Assembly: GCA_019454145.1 (NCBI GenBank)
Contig: CP075366.1
Coordinates: forward strand, 909,564 to 973,563
Reading direction: 5' to 3'
DNA: 64,000 nt
Source: Fimbriimonadaceae bacterium
GTDB taxonomy: Bacteria > Armatimonadota > Fimbriimonadia > Fimbriimonadales > Fimbriimonadaceae
Position numbers and translations under genes: made by a program. A model generated the notes under the pieces. It searched no databases. It had not been told where the DNA came from and saw only the letters and a list, made by a program, of their open reading frames with translations. Positions within the stretch are counted from its first letter, which is position 1. Each line of letters starts with the position of its first letter. This document shows positions 27,468 to 35,829 of this stretch, one piece after another.

Positions 27468-27825
27468 ATTTTGTTTGTTGCTCCTAGCGATCCAAATGTT
27501 TCCTTATGGTTTCGCTATTGAATTAGACGACTCATGTTAGAATTTGTGCCGCAGACCTATTTGCGCCACGTTCAAATGAACCCATCTACACCCATTGTCG
27601 GCACGATACTGCATGTCGCCCAGGGGTGAAATTTGCCTAATAATCTTACCGGGATAAATTTAAACTCACCGGGCATCATTTTCGATGCTTCTCCTGGTAA
27701 TTTTGCCAGCTTTAAGAAGCACCCACAATTACTTGCCATTGAATTTGCGGGGAACCATTTACACTAGGTGTAAGTCCTAAAAGGATTCTGCAGACAGTTG
27801 AGTCTGCGATTTAGGTCAAACAGCA
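27468..27825. other. Intergenic region between divergent genes
   Basis: These 358 bases separate divergent clpC and a secreted-protein gene. No convincing gene is seen; a 35-codon minus-strand frame near 27580-27690 is too weak to call. Near the right end are a perfect dyad (27759-27773) and a hairpin (GCAGAC/GTCTGC near 27789-27808) in the leader of the rightward gene. Confidence 0.5.
27759..27773 (+). promoter_or_regulatory. Possible operator dyad
   Basis: TTACAC-TAG-GTGTAA is a perfect 6-bp dyad about 52 bases upstream of the secreted-protein gene. Its size and place suit a dimeric repressor site. No regulator is assigned. Confidence 0.35.
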
Positions 27826-29205
27826 ATGCGAAAATTTTTCCCCCTCCTAGCACTGGTGTGCCTTGTACCGGGATTAGCGAGCGCCTCACCTGAGCCGATT
27901 GCTTCTGGGTACTTAGAGGTCGCACACGGTTGGGTCAAACGTCCAGATGGATCTCTGGTTTCCATTAAGGGCATGATGCTTCCTTATAAAGCCTGGCCCA
28001 TCACGGCTAAAAAAATTGAACCTCTCAAGGCAAAACCGAACCCAAACGACGCACTCGCTTATCTATTAGCCAATCCACCTTCTAGGCAGAATGATCGAGG
28101 CACCAATTCGTCCCCAAAATCGGCTGGCCCAGAAGCCGATCAAACCGTTTATTTAGCTGACGCTGGTGCAGCTTACGGTTATGTCGAAAATAACCCTAGC
28201 TCTTTAGATGACATCACGTTGAGCGGAGGATTGAATAAACCGTGGCAAACATTAAGGTTTGGATTTGCGACCACCTTGGGAACGAACCCCAGATTCCTCA
28301 TCCGATGGAGAATCTGGCAAAACAATGTTGACAATCCGGCTCCTCAAAATGATTTCTCTGGCGAAATCGCCGACTTTGGGGTTGTCTGGAATCAAGCAAT
28401 CCCTTCAAACCAAGTGATTGTGGAAATTGGTATAGCTCAAGCCGCGGTTTCAACCAGTGACTCCACATTATTCATTTGCCAACAATTCCGAGAGTATTCA
28501 AACCCACCCACCACTGCACAAAGAAATGGCGAAGGTGAGTTTATGTTAGGAACGGTTGACACAGTATTCAATACTGGAGCACCTCCATCAGTTGGTTCAA
28601 GCGACGGAACACAGTTCTGGTACGACTGGGATCCTTTCCCGGACGGCAACTACGAAAATACTGAAATTGACACGTTTGAAGGTGCAGAAGCTAACCATGT
28701 GCTCGGCATAAAAGTAGCTGGTTCCGGCAGCGTTGTCAACCTCAACAGCTTTGCCGTAAGGGCAGTTGTTGGTCAGTCTCCACAAGGCAACTTCCTTTCA
28801 ACCTGGCAGCCAAATGATAATAATCGGTTTACAGTGCTGACCTCCTACGATAATATGAGGTCTGCTCCAGTCGGCCTTATTGAACTAGATGTTCCAAATG
28901 CAAGCGGCAACGTAACTGGCATCAGGGCAAGCGGAGTCATTTGGTCATCTCTTGGTCTGCACACCGCCTACATTGAAATGAAAAATGCCACGAACAACAC
29001 GTGGGTGACCTTGTCTACAAAGACTATTAACGAAGGAGACACGATCTTTGCAGAATCTTACGGTGGAACTATTCCCCTTTCGAACTTCGTGAACCCAGAC
29101 GGAACCATTACATTCCGAGTGCGTTGGCAACTCTCTAATGCTCCGGTTGCCCGAAACTGGCGCATGGGAGTGGATCACTTCTTGGTAACGTACACAATCA
29201 ACTAA
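27826..29205 (+). CDS. Secreted beta-rich protein of unknown function
   Basis: A 459-residue protein with a clear signal peptide (MRKFFPLLALVCLVPGLASA). The mature protein is rich in Thr, Asn and Gly and predicted to be beta-sheet, with two similar-looking halves (about 100-290 and 310-459) that might be jelly-roll domains. No catalytic motif or sorting tail is seen. It stands alone and ends at a strong terminator. Confidence 0.65.
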   Translation: MRKFFPLLALVCLVPGLASASPEPIASGYLEVAHGWVKRPDGSLVSIKGMMLPYKAWPITAKKIEPLKAKPNPNDALAYLLANPPSRQNDRGTNSSPKSAGPEADQTVYLADAGAAYGYVENNPSSLDDITLSGGLNKPWQTLRFGFATTLGTNPRFLIRWRIWQNNVDNPAPQNDFSGEIADFGVVWNQAIPSNQVIVEIGIAQAAVSTSDSTLFICQQFREYSNPPTTAQRNGEGEFMLGTVDTVFNTGAPPSVGSSDGTQFWYDWDPFPDGNYENTEIDTFEGAEANHVLGIKVAGSGSVVNLNSFAVRAVVGQSPQGNFLSTWQPNDNNRFTVLTSYDNMRSAPVGLIELDVPNASGNVTGIRASGVIWSSLGLHTAYIEMKNATNNTWVTLSTKTINEGDTIFAESYGGTIPLSNFVNPDGTITFRVRWQLSNAPVARNWRMGVDHFLVTYTIN

Positions 29206-29223
29206 CATTTTAGGTTGATTACG

Positions 29224-29260
29224 AATCGCCCGGTGTAGCTTAAACCGGGCGATTTTTTTC
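29224..29260 (+). terminator. Intrinsic terminator
   Basis: AATCGCCCGGT pairs with ACCGGGCGATT and is followed by a run of T (29253-29259). It lies 19 bases after the secreted-protein gene. Confidence 0.9.
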
Positions 29261-29300
29261 TTTATGACTTTCCTACTCTCACACCCAGTACAATCACAGT

Positions 29301-30716
29301 ATGCAGTCAGCATGGAAGGTCGGCGGCTTAGTCGTAATATTTGCGGCGATGATGATGGGAGTGTTTGCGATTCTCAAATCAAGCATCTTCGCTCAACCTA
29401 CAGACACTTACTTTGTCCGCTTTGCCGATGCTGGCGGTTTGAACTCTGGCGCAGAGGTTTTGCTTGCTGGTGTTTCAATCGGCAAGGTTGAATCGGTTAC
29501 CCTCGCTGAAGACGGAACCGCCAGAGCCAAACTCAGCATTGAGCATGGCAGAACGATTTCAAAAGATATTGTTGCTGTGCTCCCGACTGGATTTATTTCG
29601 CTCGGTGATCGACAAGTGCTCCTGGAAAGAAAAGGAACTCTCACAGGCACTTACTCCCCTAATAATATTGATGACCCCATTCCTGGGGCAATTAAGGGGC
29701 CGCTCGAAGACATATTCCCCGATACCGAATCAACGATGCAGGAGCTCAACAAAACGATGGTTGCGTTCCAAAACCTCCTGGGTGATAAAGAACTTAAAGA
29801 TGGTTTGATTGGGGTCATGAAATCCGGGGAGCAAACCGCAGACAAATTTGGCAAACTCGCAGACTCTCTGAGCGGCACTCTTAATCGAAATGGCGACGAA
29901 ATAGATGCGCTCATGACATCAATGGTCGCAGCCATGAAAAATATGCAGGAAGTTACGGCTGAGATCAACGCTTACGCCGGAAGCGGCAAACTTCAGGCGC
30001 AGGCTGATCAGCTCATGACAACGATGAACTCAGCTGCCAAGCAAGGCGAACTTCTCGTATCTGATCTCCGAACATATACAAGCGATCCAACGATCAAAGA
30101 CAATCTTACTGGAACACTGGAGAACTTCAAATCTATGAGCGATAGCGGTGTGAACATCGCTCAAGATGCTGAGCTTATGGCTAAAAACGGAGTGGAAATC
30201 TCCGATCAAACCAAACAACTGATGACCAAGGCAAACAAGTTGGCGGACGAAGTTGAAAGACTCATCGAAGACGTAAAGGGCGCGGTTCAAAAATTTGGAT
30301 CAGGTGGAGGGCAAAGCTTAATTCCTGAAGTCAATATCGAATCTGATTTGATGTACCAAAGTGAACAACAACGATTACGAGCTGACGTTAATTTAGTTAT
30401 TCCCGCTGGAAGGGAGAAACTCGTTCTTGGCCTCTATGATGCCTTTGAATCAAATAAGCTCAATGTGCAATTCGAACGAGCACTCAATGAGAGGACGGAC
30501 CTTAGGTATGGGGTCTATGCGAGTAAACCTGGCGTCGGGGTATCTTATGCGTTCGCGCCGAATACATGGCTCAAGACTGAGCTCTTCGGCTTGAACGACC
30601 CGCAATTCGATATAAGATTGAAGCACCGGTTCAACCAAACAATTCATGGTTGGGTTGGTATTGAAGATATCTTTGGAAGAAATAGTCCAGCAATCGGAAT
30701 AGGGATCAAAAGATAA
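29301..30716 (+). CDS. MlaD/MCE-family protein with C-terminal barrel-like domain
   Basis: A 471-residue protein. One N-terminal membrane helix (about 6-26) precedes an MCE domain (about 35-115: YFVRFADAGGLNSGAEVLLAGVSIGKV). A long alpha-helical/coiled region follows (about 140-335), then 110 residues of amphipathic beta strands (LRADVNLVIPAGREKLVLGLYDA through GWVGIEDIFG). MCE proteins carry lipids between membranes. A fused outer-membrane barrel segment is known for the transenvelope MlaD of diderm Firmicutes (Veillonella), which this resembles. No MlaE or MlaF gene is adjacent; rplI follows. Confidence 0.8.
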   Translation: MQSAWKVGGLVVIFAAMMMGVFAILKSSIFAQPTDTYFVRFADAGGLNSGAEVLLAGVSIGKVESVTLAEDGTARAKLSIEHGRTISKDIVAVLPTGFISLGDRQVLLERKGTLTGTYSPNNIDDPIPGAIKGPLEDIFPDTESTMQELNKTMVAFQNLLGDKELKDGLIGVMKSGEQTADKFGKLADSLSGTLNRNGDEIDALMTSMVAAMKNMQEVTAEINAYAGSGKLQAQADQLMTTMNSAAKQGELLVSDLRTYTSDPTIKDNLTGTLENFKSMSDSGVNIAQDAELMAKNGVEISDQTKQLMTKANKLADEVERLIEDVKGAVQKFGSGGGQSLIPEVNIESDLMYQSEQQRLRADVNLVIPAGREKLVLGLYDAFESNKLNVQFERALNERTDLRYGVYASKPGVGVSYAFAPNTWLKTELFGLNDPQFDIRLKHRFNQTIHGWVGIEDIFGRNSPAIGIGIKR

Positions 30717-30730
30717 GAAAGAGGTTTTAG

Positions 30731-31276
30731 ATGAAGGTCATCCTGAAGCAAGCAGTGCCCAAACTTGGTAAAGAGGGTCAGGTCGTTAACGTCAAGGCTG
30801 GTTATGCCCGCAACTTCCTTTTCCCGCAAAGCATGGCCATCGTAGCCGATAAAAAGCAGCTATCCGTTCTTGAGCGACAGCACGCAAAAATTGCCGCCGA
30901 TCTTGAAAAAACTAAAGCCGGAGCTGAAGCAGTTGCTGAAAAACTTAACGGCAAATCACTCCGAATTCAAACCAAAGCTGGTGCCGATGGACGCCTTTTT
31001 GGTGCAATCACTAGCCAAGACATCGTTGACGAAATCAAGAAGTCACTCGGCGAATCGGTTGATAAGAAAGCTGTTCTCTTACTTCGCCCAATCAAGCGAC
31101 TTGGCAAATACGACATTGAGCTTAACGTTCACCGAGCAGTAAGCATCGAAATCAAACTCTCCGTATTTGATCCTGACTTCGAAGAAGTAGACGAAAAGCT
31201 CCCAGAACTAGAAGCTGAGCTAGCTACTGAAGAACCAGCAGTCGAAGAAGAAGCTGGCGAACCAGTAGAAGCTTAA
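30731..31276 (+). CDS. rplI: 50S ribosomal protein L9
   Basis: The N-terminal domain MKVILKQAVPKLGKEGQVV, GYARNFLFP and the later LFGAITSQDIVDEI are standard L9. It stabilises the 23S domain near the L1 stalk. At 181 residues it is about 30 longer than E. coli L9 because of an acidic, Ala/Glu/Pro-rich tail. It lies 14 bases after the MCE gene rather than beside rpsF/rpsR, so its usual operon is broken up. Confidence 0.95.
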   Translation: MKVILKQAVPKLGKEGQVVNVKAGYARNFLFPQSMAIVADKKQLSVLERQHAKIAADLEKTKAGAEAVAEKLNGKSLRIQTKAGADGRLFGAITSQDIVDEIKKSLGESVDKKAVLLLRPIKRLGKYDIELNVHRAVSIEIKLSVFDPDFEEVDEKLPELEAELATEEPAVEEEAGEPVEA

Positions 31277-31296
31277 AACTACAAAACCTCAACTTA

Positions 31297-31330
31297 AATT
31301 GCTCTGCTGATGTAGCGGAGCAATTTTTTC
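31297..31330 (+). terminator. rplI terminator
   Basis: AATTGCTC (31297-31304) pairs with GAGCAATT (31318-31325), then TTTTC. It lies 21 bases past the rplI stop. Confidence 0.85.
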
Positions 31331-31443
31331 ATTTGTCGACCTTAAATTTCCTCAAAAACCTGTATTTTCAGCTTCATTTCTGGCAGTTGTTAACCGAAAA
31401 TCTTTTAGGGCACACCCAACTTCAACGCCTTTCGAGAAAATAA

Positions 31444-32790
31444 TTGCAGTTCGTCAATCCGTGGTTTCTGGTTATTTCAGTCTTCATGATGATCGCCTTT
31501 GTTGGCATCACCGTGTGGACCAAACGCAATGAACGGACTACCAAAATTCTGCGCCCAGTATTTCTTATTTCTCTTCTGATCCTCATTACCGGAATAGTCA
31601 CGTCAAATAGTGCTGTTCGATCAACTGTTGATGAGCGGCTGAAAGCGAATCTTGGCAGTGCCCGATTGATGGCTGCTGAACTCCAAAATCATTTCCAGGC
31701 ACAAACAATTGGCATGGAACAGGAATCGGCTAAGAAAGCATCAAAAGAAATTTTTGAGCGGTGGCTGAAAGCAAATCCGGAAGTAACGGGCGTGAAAGCA
31801 ATTCGCAAAACTCCCGACGGAAAATTTCAAACCATCGTCCTCAGTGGTAACAATGAGAGCATAGATTCATTGCTTTCCAGAGGATCTGTTTTTGGAAAGG
31901 CATGGGAAGGAACAGAGGTAACGATGATGCCGAACCGTCAGAACGGTGAAGTATTTTCTGCAATCCCGTTGCTCAACGCGGATCGTTCGATCCATTCAAT
32001 CCTTCTTTTGACTTTTAGTGATCCTCAATGGACAGCAGTTATTGCACGAGCTCAATCGCTGGTCGTCATCATGACGGCAGTTCTGGTTTTTGTCGCACTT
32101 TTCGGTGGCCTTGCCGTGGCAGAACTGATACATGCACTTGCAATTGCACGAGTAGCACGAGCTGAAATGCTGCTTCAAGGCGATCAGATCAAAGAGCAGA
32201 TGGAACTTATTGCTGAGAAAAATCAGACGATGGCCGCAAACCAAGATCTATTGGCTCAGGCTAACGCACGGCTTCATGCATTGGCCACGATGGATGGTCT
32301 GACCGGATTGATGAACCACCGGACGCTCATGGAATTCCTCTCTACCAGCATGAAAAGAAATTCTGTAGTGGGTTCTCCTAGCTCCGTGATTTTGCTGGAC
32401 ATTGATAATTTCAAACAGCTTAACGATCAATACGGCCACCTTGCTGGTGACGAGGCTTTGCGAGCAATTGGCCAAGTATTGCGACAATCCTGTCCTCCCG
32501 GCGCGGCAGTTGGTCGCTACGGAGGTGAAGAATTTATGATGGTACTTCCTGGGGGATCTGAATCTGCTGCAGTGGCGGTCGCTGAAGAATTACGCAGACG
32601 CATTCAGGCTACTCCAACTACCTCGCGGCAGGTCACAACGAGCATCGGTGTCTCAACGGTTTACAGCATGTCTAAATCCGAGCAAACCTTGATTGGCGAA
32701 GCGGATAGTGCCCTCTATTACAGCAAACGGAACGGCAAAAACCGAGTAACTCATTACGGGCACGGTTTACTAGATACTGCTTCAGCATAA
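31444..32790 (+). CDS. Membrane diguanylate cyclase (GGDEF)
   Basis: A 448-residue protein. Two early membrane helices (about 5-23 and 32-52), an extracytoplasmic sensor region (about 60-195) and a third helix (about 200-225) precede a short coiled coil and a GGDEF domain. The active-site motif is GGEEF in RYGGEEFMMVLPG, so it is probably active in making c-di-GMP. The usual inhibitory RxxD site upstream is missing. The start is a TTG preceded by GAGAAAA. Confidence 0.88.
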   Translation: MQFVNPWFLVISVFMMIAFVGITVWTKRNERTTKILRPVFLISLLILITGIVTSNSAVRSTVDERLKANLGSARLMAAELQNHFQAQTIGMEQESAKKASKEIFERWLKANPEVTGVKAIRKTPDGKFQTIVLSGNNESIDSLLSRGSVFGKAWEGTEVTMMPNRQNGEVFSAIPLLNADRSIHSILLLTFSDPQWTAVIARAQSLVVIMTAVLVFVALFGGLAVAELIHALAIARVARAEMLLQGDQIKEQMELIAEKNQTMAANQDLLAQANARLHALATMDGLTGLMNHRTLMEFLSTSMKRNSVVGSPSSVILLDIDNFKQLNDQYGHLAGDEALRAIGQVLRQSCPPGAAVGRYGGEEFMMVLPGGSESAAVAVAEELRRRIQATPTTSRQVTTSIGVSTVYSMSKSEQTLIGEADSALYYSKRNGKNRVTHYGHGLLDTASA

Positions 32791-33012
32791 GGCTTTTGAG
32801 TATCAATCCAAATCAACTCCAAACCTTAATATATCCATAACACTCCATTAACATAAATTTCAATTCTTCTATGATTTTGTATTCAAAGAGTCACAAATTG
32901 AACTAATTCAGTTTTAACATTCTTAACATAAAATTTCTCAAATTCATTACTATCCACAGTAATAAAAAATATTAACAACTGCTTAACAGGGATTCACTAA
33001 ATAATCGTTGCT

Positions 33013-33038
33013 GTCGGTCTTTCGAGATCAGATTCTCT
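33013..33038. other. AT-rich upstream region of pseudopilin (part of 32791-33055)
   Basis: The 265 bases between the diguanylate cyclase and pseudopilin genes are strongly AT-rich, with many short A/T runs and TTAACA-like words. No gene is seen. It probably holds the pseudopilin promoter; I cannot pick one -10/-35 pair with confidence. Confidence 0.3.
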
Positions 33039-33055
33039 TGGAGAAAATCACACTC

Positions 33056-33985
33056 ATGCGACGAGCCTTTACCCTCATCGAACTTTTGGTCGTAATCGCG
33101 ATCATTGCCATCTTGGCAGCCATCCTTTTCCCAGTTTTCGCCCAAGCTAAAGAAGCAGCTAAGAAGACTCAAGACCTTTCAAACATGAAGCAAATGGGCA
33201 TGGGAACAATGCTTTATATTGCCGACTATGATGACACGTATGGTCAAGCTTACTACTACAAAGACGACCTGGGTGATACTGGTGGATACGTACAGTGGAC
33301 ATCAACCCACTTTCCGTACATCAAGAACAAACAAATGTTTGTTTCACCAGGTGATCCATCACGTGGCCTTGATCCAACCAATCCCGCATGTGCAAACATT
33401 GGCGACACAACCGTCAACTACACCACTCCTTGCGATGCTCAAGTTCCGAAGATCAGCTACACGGTTAATGCTGCTTTGATGCCACGAAAACGACGCACTC
33501 CAGACCCAGCAAACGTAACCTCTCAAACTGCTGTTGACCAAGTCGCGAACACCATTCTGATCGCATCATTCAGCAACACTGCTGCTTGTGTGAACGATAC
33601 TTCCCAAGGTCAAACCACAACCACCTACAAGAACAAGTCTCACCGACCAACCAACGCTTACATGACCTCCTTGACTGGTGGAAAGTGGGCAGGTGACAAC
33701 ACTGCCGACGCAACTATTCCAGCTGTCTATGCAGTAACAATTGACATTGCGAAGGAAGCATGGGCTTTCTGCAAAACTGGTGCAGACTCAAGTAGCCGAG
33801 TACACCTGAAGTACATCCAAGGCGACCGCTTTGGAAAGGGTTCAAATTACGCTTACTCTGACGGTCATGCTAAATGGGCTACTCCAGAAGCTACGCTCAG
33901 ACCAGACAACTTCCAATGGGGAACCAGCATTTACACAATGGGTAGTAAGCCGGTTCTCGACCAAAACGGCAACAACGTTCGCTAA
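33056..33985 (+). CDS. Pseudopilin with prepilin cleavage/methylation site
   Basis: A 309-residue protein starting [13 protein letters not shown], with [14 protein letters not shown] after the helix and [11 protein letters not shown] near the end (H-X9-DG-like). Prepilin peptidase would cut before the Phe. The ATG at 33056 has GGAG about 11 bases upstream; the frame is open further. It is followed by a terminator, so it is a single-gene unit with a long AT-rich leader, suggesting high expression. Confidence 0.88.
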   Translation: MRRAFTLIELLVVIAIIAILAAILFPVFAQAKEAAKKTQDLSNMKQMGMGTMLYIADYDDTYGQAYYYKDDLGDTGGYVQWTSTHFPYIKNKQMFVSPGDPSRGLDPTNPACANIGDTTVNYTTPCDAQVPKISYTVNAALMPRKRRTPDPANVTSQTAVDQVANTILIASFSNTAACVNDTSQGQTTTTYKNKSHRPTNAYMTSLTGGKWAGDNTADATIPAVYAVTIDIAKEAWAFCKTGADSSSRVHLKYIQGDRFGKGSNYAYSDGHAKWATPEATLRPDNFQWGTSIYTMGSKPVLDQNGNNVR

Positions 33986-34012
33986 GGAAGAAATTCTCCG
34001 GTAAATGCATAG

Positions 34013-34038
34013 CGGGGTCTCAAATGAGGCCCCGTCTT
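34013..34038 (+). terminator. Pseudopilin gene terminator
   Basis: CGGGGTCTC pairs with GAGGCCCCG around a 4-nt loop, followed by TCTT. It lies 27 bases after the stop. Confidence 0.75.
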
Positions 34039-34054
34039 CATATAGAATCCTCCC

Positions 34055-34435
34055 ATGAACATCCTCTTCGTCTGCGTAGAAAACAGCAACCGGTCTCAAA
34101 TGGCCGAAGCATTTGCCAAACATTACGGCAATGAAGATAGCTACTCCGCTGGCTCAAGACCGAGCGGAAAAATCAATCCCAAAGCAATCGCCGCAATGGC
34201 AGAGCTTGGGATAGATATCTCTAATAACAACTCAAATGGATTAGATGATCTTCCGAAGATCACATGGGATTGGGCGATTACAATGGGTTGCGGGGATGCC
34301 TGCCCTCACCTCCCTGCCCTCAACCGAGATGACTGGGCACTCGCTGATCCAAGGGACATGGAACCAGCAGACTTCAATAAAGTCCGTGATGAAATCGCTC
34401 GTCGAGTTCGTGAACTATTAAAAGTTGACGAGTAA
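34055..34435 (+). CDS. arsC: Arsenate reductase (thioredoxin type) / LMW phosphatase family
   Basis: A 126-residue protein. The P-loop CVENSNRSQMAEAF near residue 7 holds the nucleophilic Cys and Arg, and MGCGDACPHLP holds the two further Cys of thioredoxin-linked ArsC. It would reduce arsenate to arsenite. No arsenic pump or ArsR gene is nearby, so a phosphatase-like housekeeping role cannot be excluded, but the three Cys favour ArsC. Confidence 0.85.
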   Translation: MNILFVCVENSNRSQMAEAFAKHYGNEDSYSAGSRPSGKINPKAIAAMAELGIDISNNNSNGLDDLPKITWDWAITMGCGDACPHLPALNRDDWALADPRDMEPADFNKVRDEIARRVRELLKVDE

Positions 34436-34565
34436 GAATTTTCTCTTTTTTTGAACAAACCTTGGAACTCCAAAACGCATTCGAGCATTGTAAAGCAGAC
34501 TAAGTTCGGAGCCACGGTTGACAAACGCGATTACATCAAAGCAAGTTAGAGAAACGAGGAGTGGT

Positions 34566-35099
34566 ATGCAACCCTCTCGTTCAGCGTTTGAATCATTGAT
34601 CGCCAAAGAACTCGCCAGTTTTCTACGGCTGGCAAAGCGATTAGCCCATCCCGACGAAGCACGCGCTGAAGACTTTGTTCAAGATGCCATCATCAAAGCG
34701 TACGTTGGGTTCCAAAACGGTGATCTTAAGCTTACGCCGCAGACGGGAGCGTGGATACGGAAGAGTATTTATCTCAACTTCCTCATGCACCGGCGATCCG
34801 AAAAGCGAGTTCGGTATGTTTCTCCTGAATTGTTGGAGTCAGCCAAAACCGTTCAACCAGAACCACATGCAAATCAGCTGAGTACCGATATTCTTGCTGC
34901 ACTCGAAAAAATCAGTGATGAACACCGAGAGGTGATCATTCTCATTGACCTGGAAGGTATTGAATACGCCGAAGCAGCCGAAATCTTATCCATTCCGATT
35001 GGTACAATTCGTTCGCGGCTCAACCGAGCCAGATGGAACATGGCCAATCTGCTCCGAAGTTCTTATGGAAGTAACCATGACAAGCCCTGTCCACACTGA
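34566..35099 (+). CDS. ECF-type RNA polymerase sigma factor
   Basis: About 177 residues. Region 2 is visible in EDFVQDAIIKAYVGF with WIRKSIYLNFLMHRR. Region 4 is visible in EKISDEHREVIILIDLEGIEYAEAAEILSIPIGTIRSRLNRAR, seen as two adjoining pieces. The ATG at 34566 follows a clear GAGGAG site four bases away; an upstream start at 34518 lacks one. It overlaps the next gene, a zinc anti-sigma candidate, by 23 bases, the usual layout of an ECF sigma/anti-sigma pair. Confidence 0.88.
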   Translation: MQPSRSAFESLIAKELASFLRLAKRLAHPDEARAEDFVQDAIIKAYVGFQNGDLKLTPQTGAWIRKSIYLNFLMHRRSEKRVRYVSPELLESAKTVQPEPHANQLSTDILAALEKISDEHREVIILIDLEGIEYAEAAEILSIPIGTIRSRLNRARWNMANLLRSSYGSNHDKPCPH

Positions 35100-35349
35100 A
35101 CCTTGCCATCACGTCAAACATTATGTTGAAGGTGTTGCCAGTGGCAAACGAATCCGTTGGTGGAATATCTTAGGCTGGCTCCATGTCAAGCATTGCCCTA
35201 AGTGTCAAGAAGCTCTGGCGTTGCTGCAGTCCTATTTGAATTCTGCATCTCAACTGCGAAAGGAAGCTACCGAAGATGTATCCGGTCTGATGAATCGAAT
35301 GTCGGATGCCATGACCGAAGTTGACCAAAACTCCCCCTCTCCGTTTTAA
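35077..35349 (+). CDS. Zinc-binding anti-sigma-like protein
   Basis: About 90 residues. HVKHCPKC is an H-x3-C-x2-C motif like that of ZAS-type anti-sigma factors, with CHHVKHYVEG before it. There is no membrane helix, so it would be a soluble, redox- or metal-sensitive partner of the upstream sigma factor. The ATG at 35077 follows GGAAG; an ATG at 35065 is possible. The last residues (SPSPF) and the stop codon lie inside the left palindromic repeat of the DUF559 cassette, so the original C-terminus may have been changed. Confidence 0.7.
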   Translation: MTSPVHTEPCHHVKHYVEGVASGKRIRWWNILGWLHVKHCPKCQEALALLQSYLNSASQLRKEATEDVSGLMNRMSDAMTEVDQNSPSPF

Positions 35350-35374
35350 TGGAGAGGGGGTCAGGGGGTGAGGT
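35333..35374 (+). repeat. Left inverted repeat of DUF559 cassette
   Basis: A 10-bp stem (35333-35342 with 35351-35360, loop GTTTTAAT) is followed by TCA and the tail GGGGGTGAGGT (35364-35374). An inverted copy lies at 35786-35824 on the far side of the DUF559 gene. Confidence 0.85.
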
Positions 35375-35766
35375 CAGCCCACCTCCCAGCGTTTGCGACC
35401 AGATCGCTCTTCACAAACCAAAATAGCTTGCTCGATGCACTGTTCTCCCTCAATCCTATTTTCTTCAAAAAACGCAAGGCTCGGAATACGAATCGTCAAA
35501 ATTCCGAGCTCACCTAAAAAATCATCTCGCCTTTTATCTTGCTCTTGTCGAAACATATGCTGCTCACCATCAATTTCAACACAAAGGGAAGCTTCAGCAC
35601 AATAGAAATCCAAAACATACGGCCCGACTTCGTGTTGCCTTCTAAACTTAAACCCTGACTTTTTATGACGGAGTTGCTCCCAAGCAACTCTTTCCGAAAT
35701 GGAACATTCAGCTCGAAGTTCTCGCCCCCGACCAATATTTCGTCGTGTTTTCGGCGGTAAAGCCAT
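35374..35766 (-). CDS. DUF559 domain endonuclease-like protein
   Basis: A 130-residue protein of the DUF559 / very-short-patch-repair-like family with a PD-(D/E)XK-type core: HEVGPYVLDFYCAEASLCVEIDGEQH contains the Asp and the E-x-D pair, here seen as two neighbouring segments (VLDFYC and CVEIDGEQH). ARNIG-like RRNIGRGRELRAE begins the domain. Activity has not been established for the family in general. The gene fills a roughly 490-bp segment bounded by inverted palindromic repeats; its stop overlaps the left repeat's tail. This suggests a mobile or repeat-associated gene. Confidence 0.82.
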   Translation of the reverse strand: MALPPKTRRNIGRGRELRAECSISERVAWEQLRHKKSGFKFRRQHEVGPYVLDFYCAEASLCVEIDGEQHMFRQEQDKRRDDFLGELGILTIRIPSLAFFEENRIEGEQCIEQAILVCEERSGRKRWEVG

Positions 35767-35785
35767 GACATATTATGGACACTAA

Positions 35786-35824
35786 ACCTCACCCCAAACC
35801 CCTCTCCATTAAAACGGAGAGGGG
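35786..35824 (-). repeat. Right inverted repeat of DUF559 cassette
   Basis: ACCTCACCCC (35786-35795), spacer AAA, then a 9-bp stem (35799-35807 with 35816-35824, loop ATTAAAAC). Reverse-complemented, it matches the left copy at 35333-35374 in stem, loop and G-rich tail. Confidence 0.85.
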
Positions 35825-35829
35825 CTTAT

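Noticed and set aside
27580-27700. A 35-codon minus-strand frame upstream of clpC
   Set aside because: No lipobox, membrane helix or terminator supports it, and the AGGAG is too far from its start.
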